Shown piece by piece: positions 26,431-26,495 of a stretch of 26,495 nucleotides of DNA. The stretch comes from Thoreauomyces humboldtii. Its lineage: Eukaryota > Chytridiomycota > Chytridiomycetes > Spizellomycetales > Powellomycetaceae. The stretch's first letter is position 1. Each line of letters opens with the position of its first letter. Both the position numbers and the translations under genes were made by a program. The notes beneath the pieces are model-generated. The model did no database searches. It saw nothing but the letters and a program-made list of their open reading frames with translations, and had not been told where the DNA came from. The stretch covers positions 1 to 26,495 of the forward strand of contig JADGJA010000277.1 of assembly GCA_027596035.1 (NCBI GenBank), written 5' to 3'.

Positions 26431-26495
26431 TAGGGTTAGGGTTAGGGTTAGGGTTAGGGTTAGGGTTAGGGTTAGGGTTAGGGTTAGGGTTAGGG
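26431..26495 (+). repeat. Telomere repeat array (TTAGGG)
   Basis: TAGGG followed by ten TTAGGG units runs to the last base of the window, G-rich strand 5'->3' toward the end. This is the orientation of a right chromosome end. TTAGGG is the common fungal telomere unit. The true array may be longer than assembled. Confidence 0.98.

Overview
This window is the right-hand end of a eukaryotic chromosome. It finishes in eleven TTAGGG-type units at 26431..26495 on the G-rich strand. The genes have short GT-AG introns (65-125 bp), which points to a fungus. The 31-residue ankyrin repeats and the long F-box proteins resemble the expansions I associate with chytrid-type early-diverging fungi. That taxonomic placement is an inference; no rRNA or other marker gene is present. 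The region behaves like subtelomeric DNA, with a few intact genes among gene relics, nested retroelements, minisatellites and a terminal-inverted-repeat element.

Layout from left to right. (a) 1-1960 is visibly AT-richer than the rest. It holds three small unrecognised ORFs, a 76-bp imperfect palindrome (1719-1794) and a cluster of CGTAACACT direct repeats (1861-1944). This combination could be the edge of an integrated rolling-circle or viral element. (b) 2000-4773 is a gene graveyard: a possible bZIP relic and a broken minus-strand copy of an F-box/solenoid gene whose intact relative lies at 17242-20158. (c) 5545-5968 is a small two-exon gene for a BRI3-like membrane protein. (d) 7789-12070 is a complete four-exon ABCC (MRP/YOR1-type) transporter, convergent with (e) a 558-residue ankyrin-repeat protein (12457-14133, minus). 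(f) 14625-16996 is a degenerate 5'-truncated Ty1/copia element on the minus strand; its pol contains a chromodomain-like segment between integrase and reverse transcriptase. (g) 17242-20158 is the intact two-exon F-box-like/solenoid gene (941 residues). (h) 20227-22650 is a degenerate minus-strand retroelement with Ty3/gypsy RT and the start of RNase H. It is split by a 1595-bp non-autonomous LTR element (20577-22171) with 153-bp LTRs, a GTTCT target duplication and a 65-bp minisatellite as its body. (i) 22630-22893 carries a RING-finger fragment, and 23095-24941 a three-exon F-box protein. (j) 24995-26495 is gene-poor and ends in a 356-bp element with perfect 44-bp inverted ends, one base from the telomere array.

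Functionally the intact genes suggest xenobiotic or organic-anion export (ABCC) and a protein-interaction/ubiquitin theme (two F-box-type proteins, a broken F-box copy, a RING fragment and an ankyrin solenoid). No operon-like organisation is expected or seen. The intron-joined models rest on splice-signal and reading-frame agreement read by eye.
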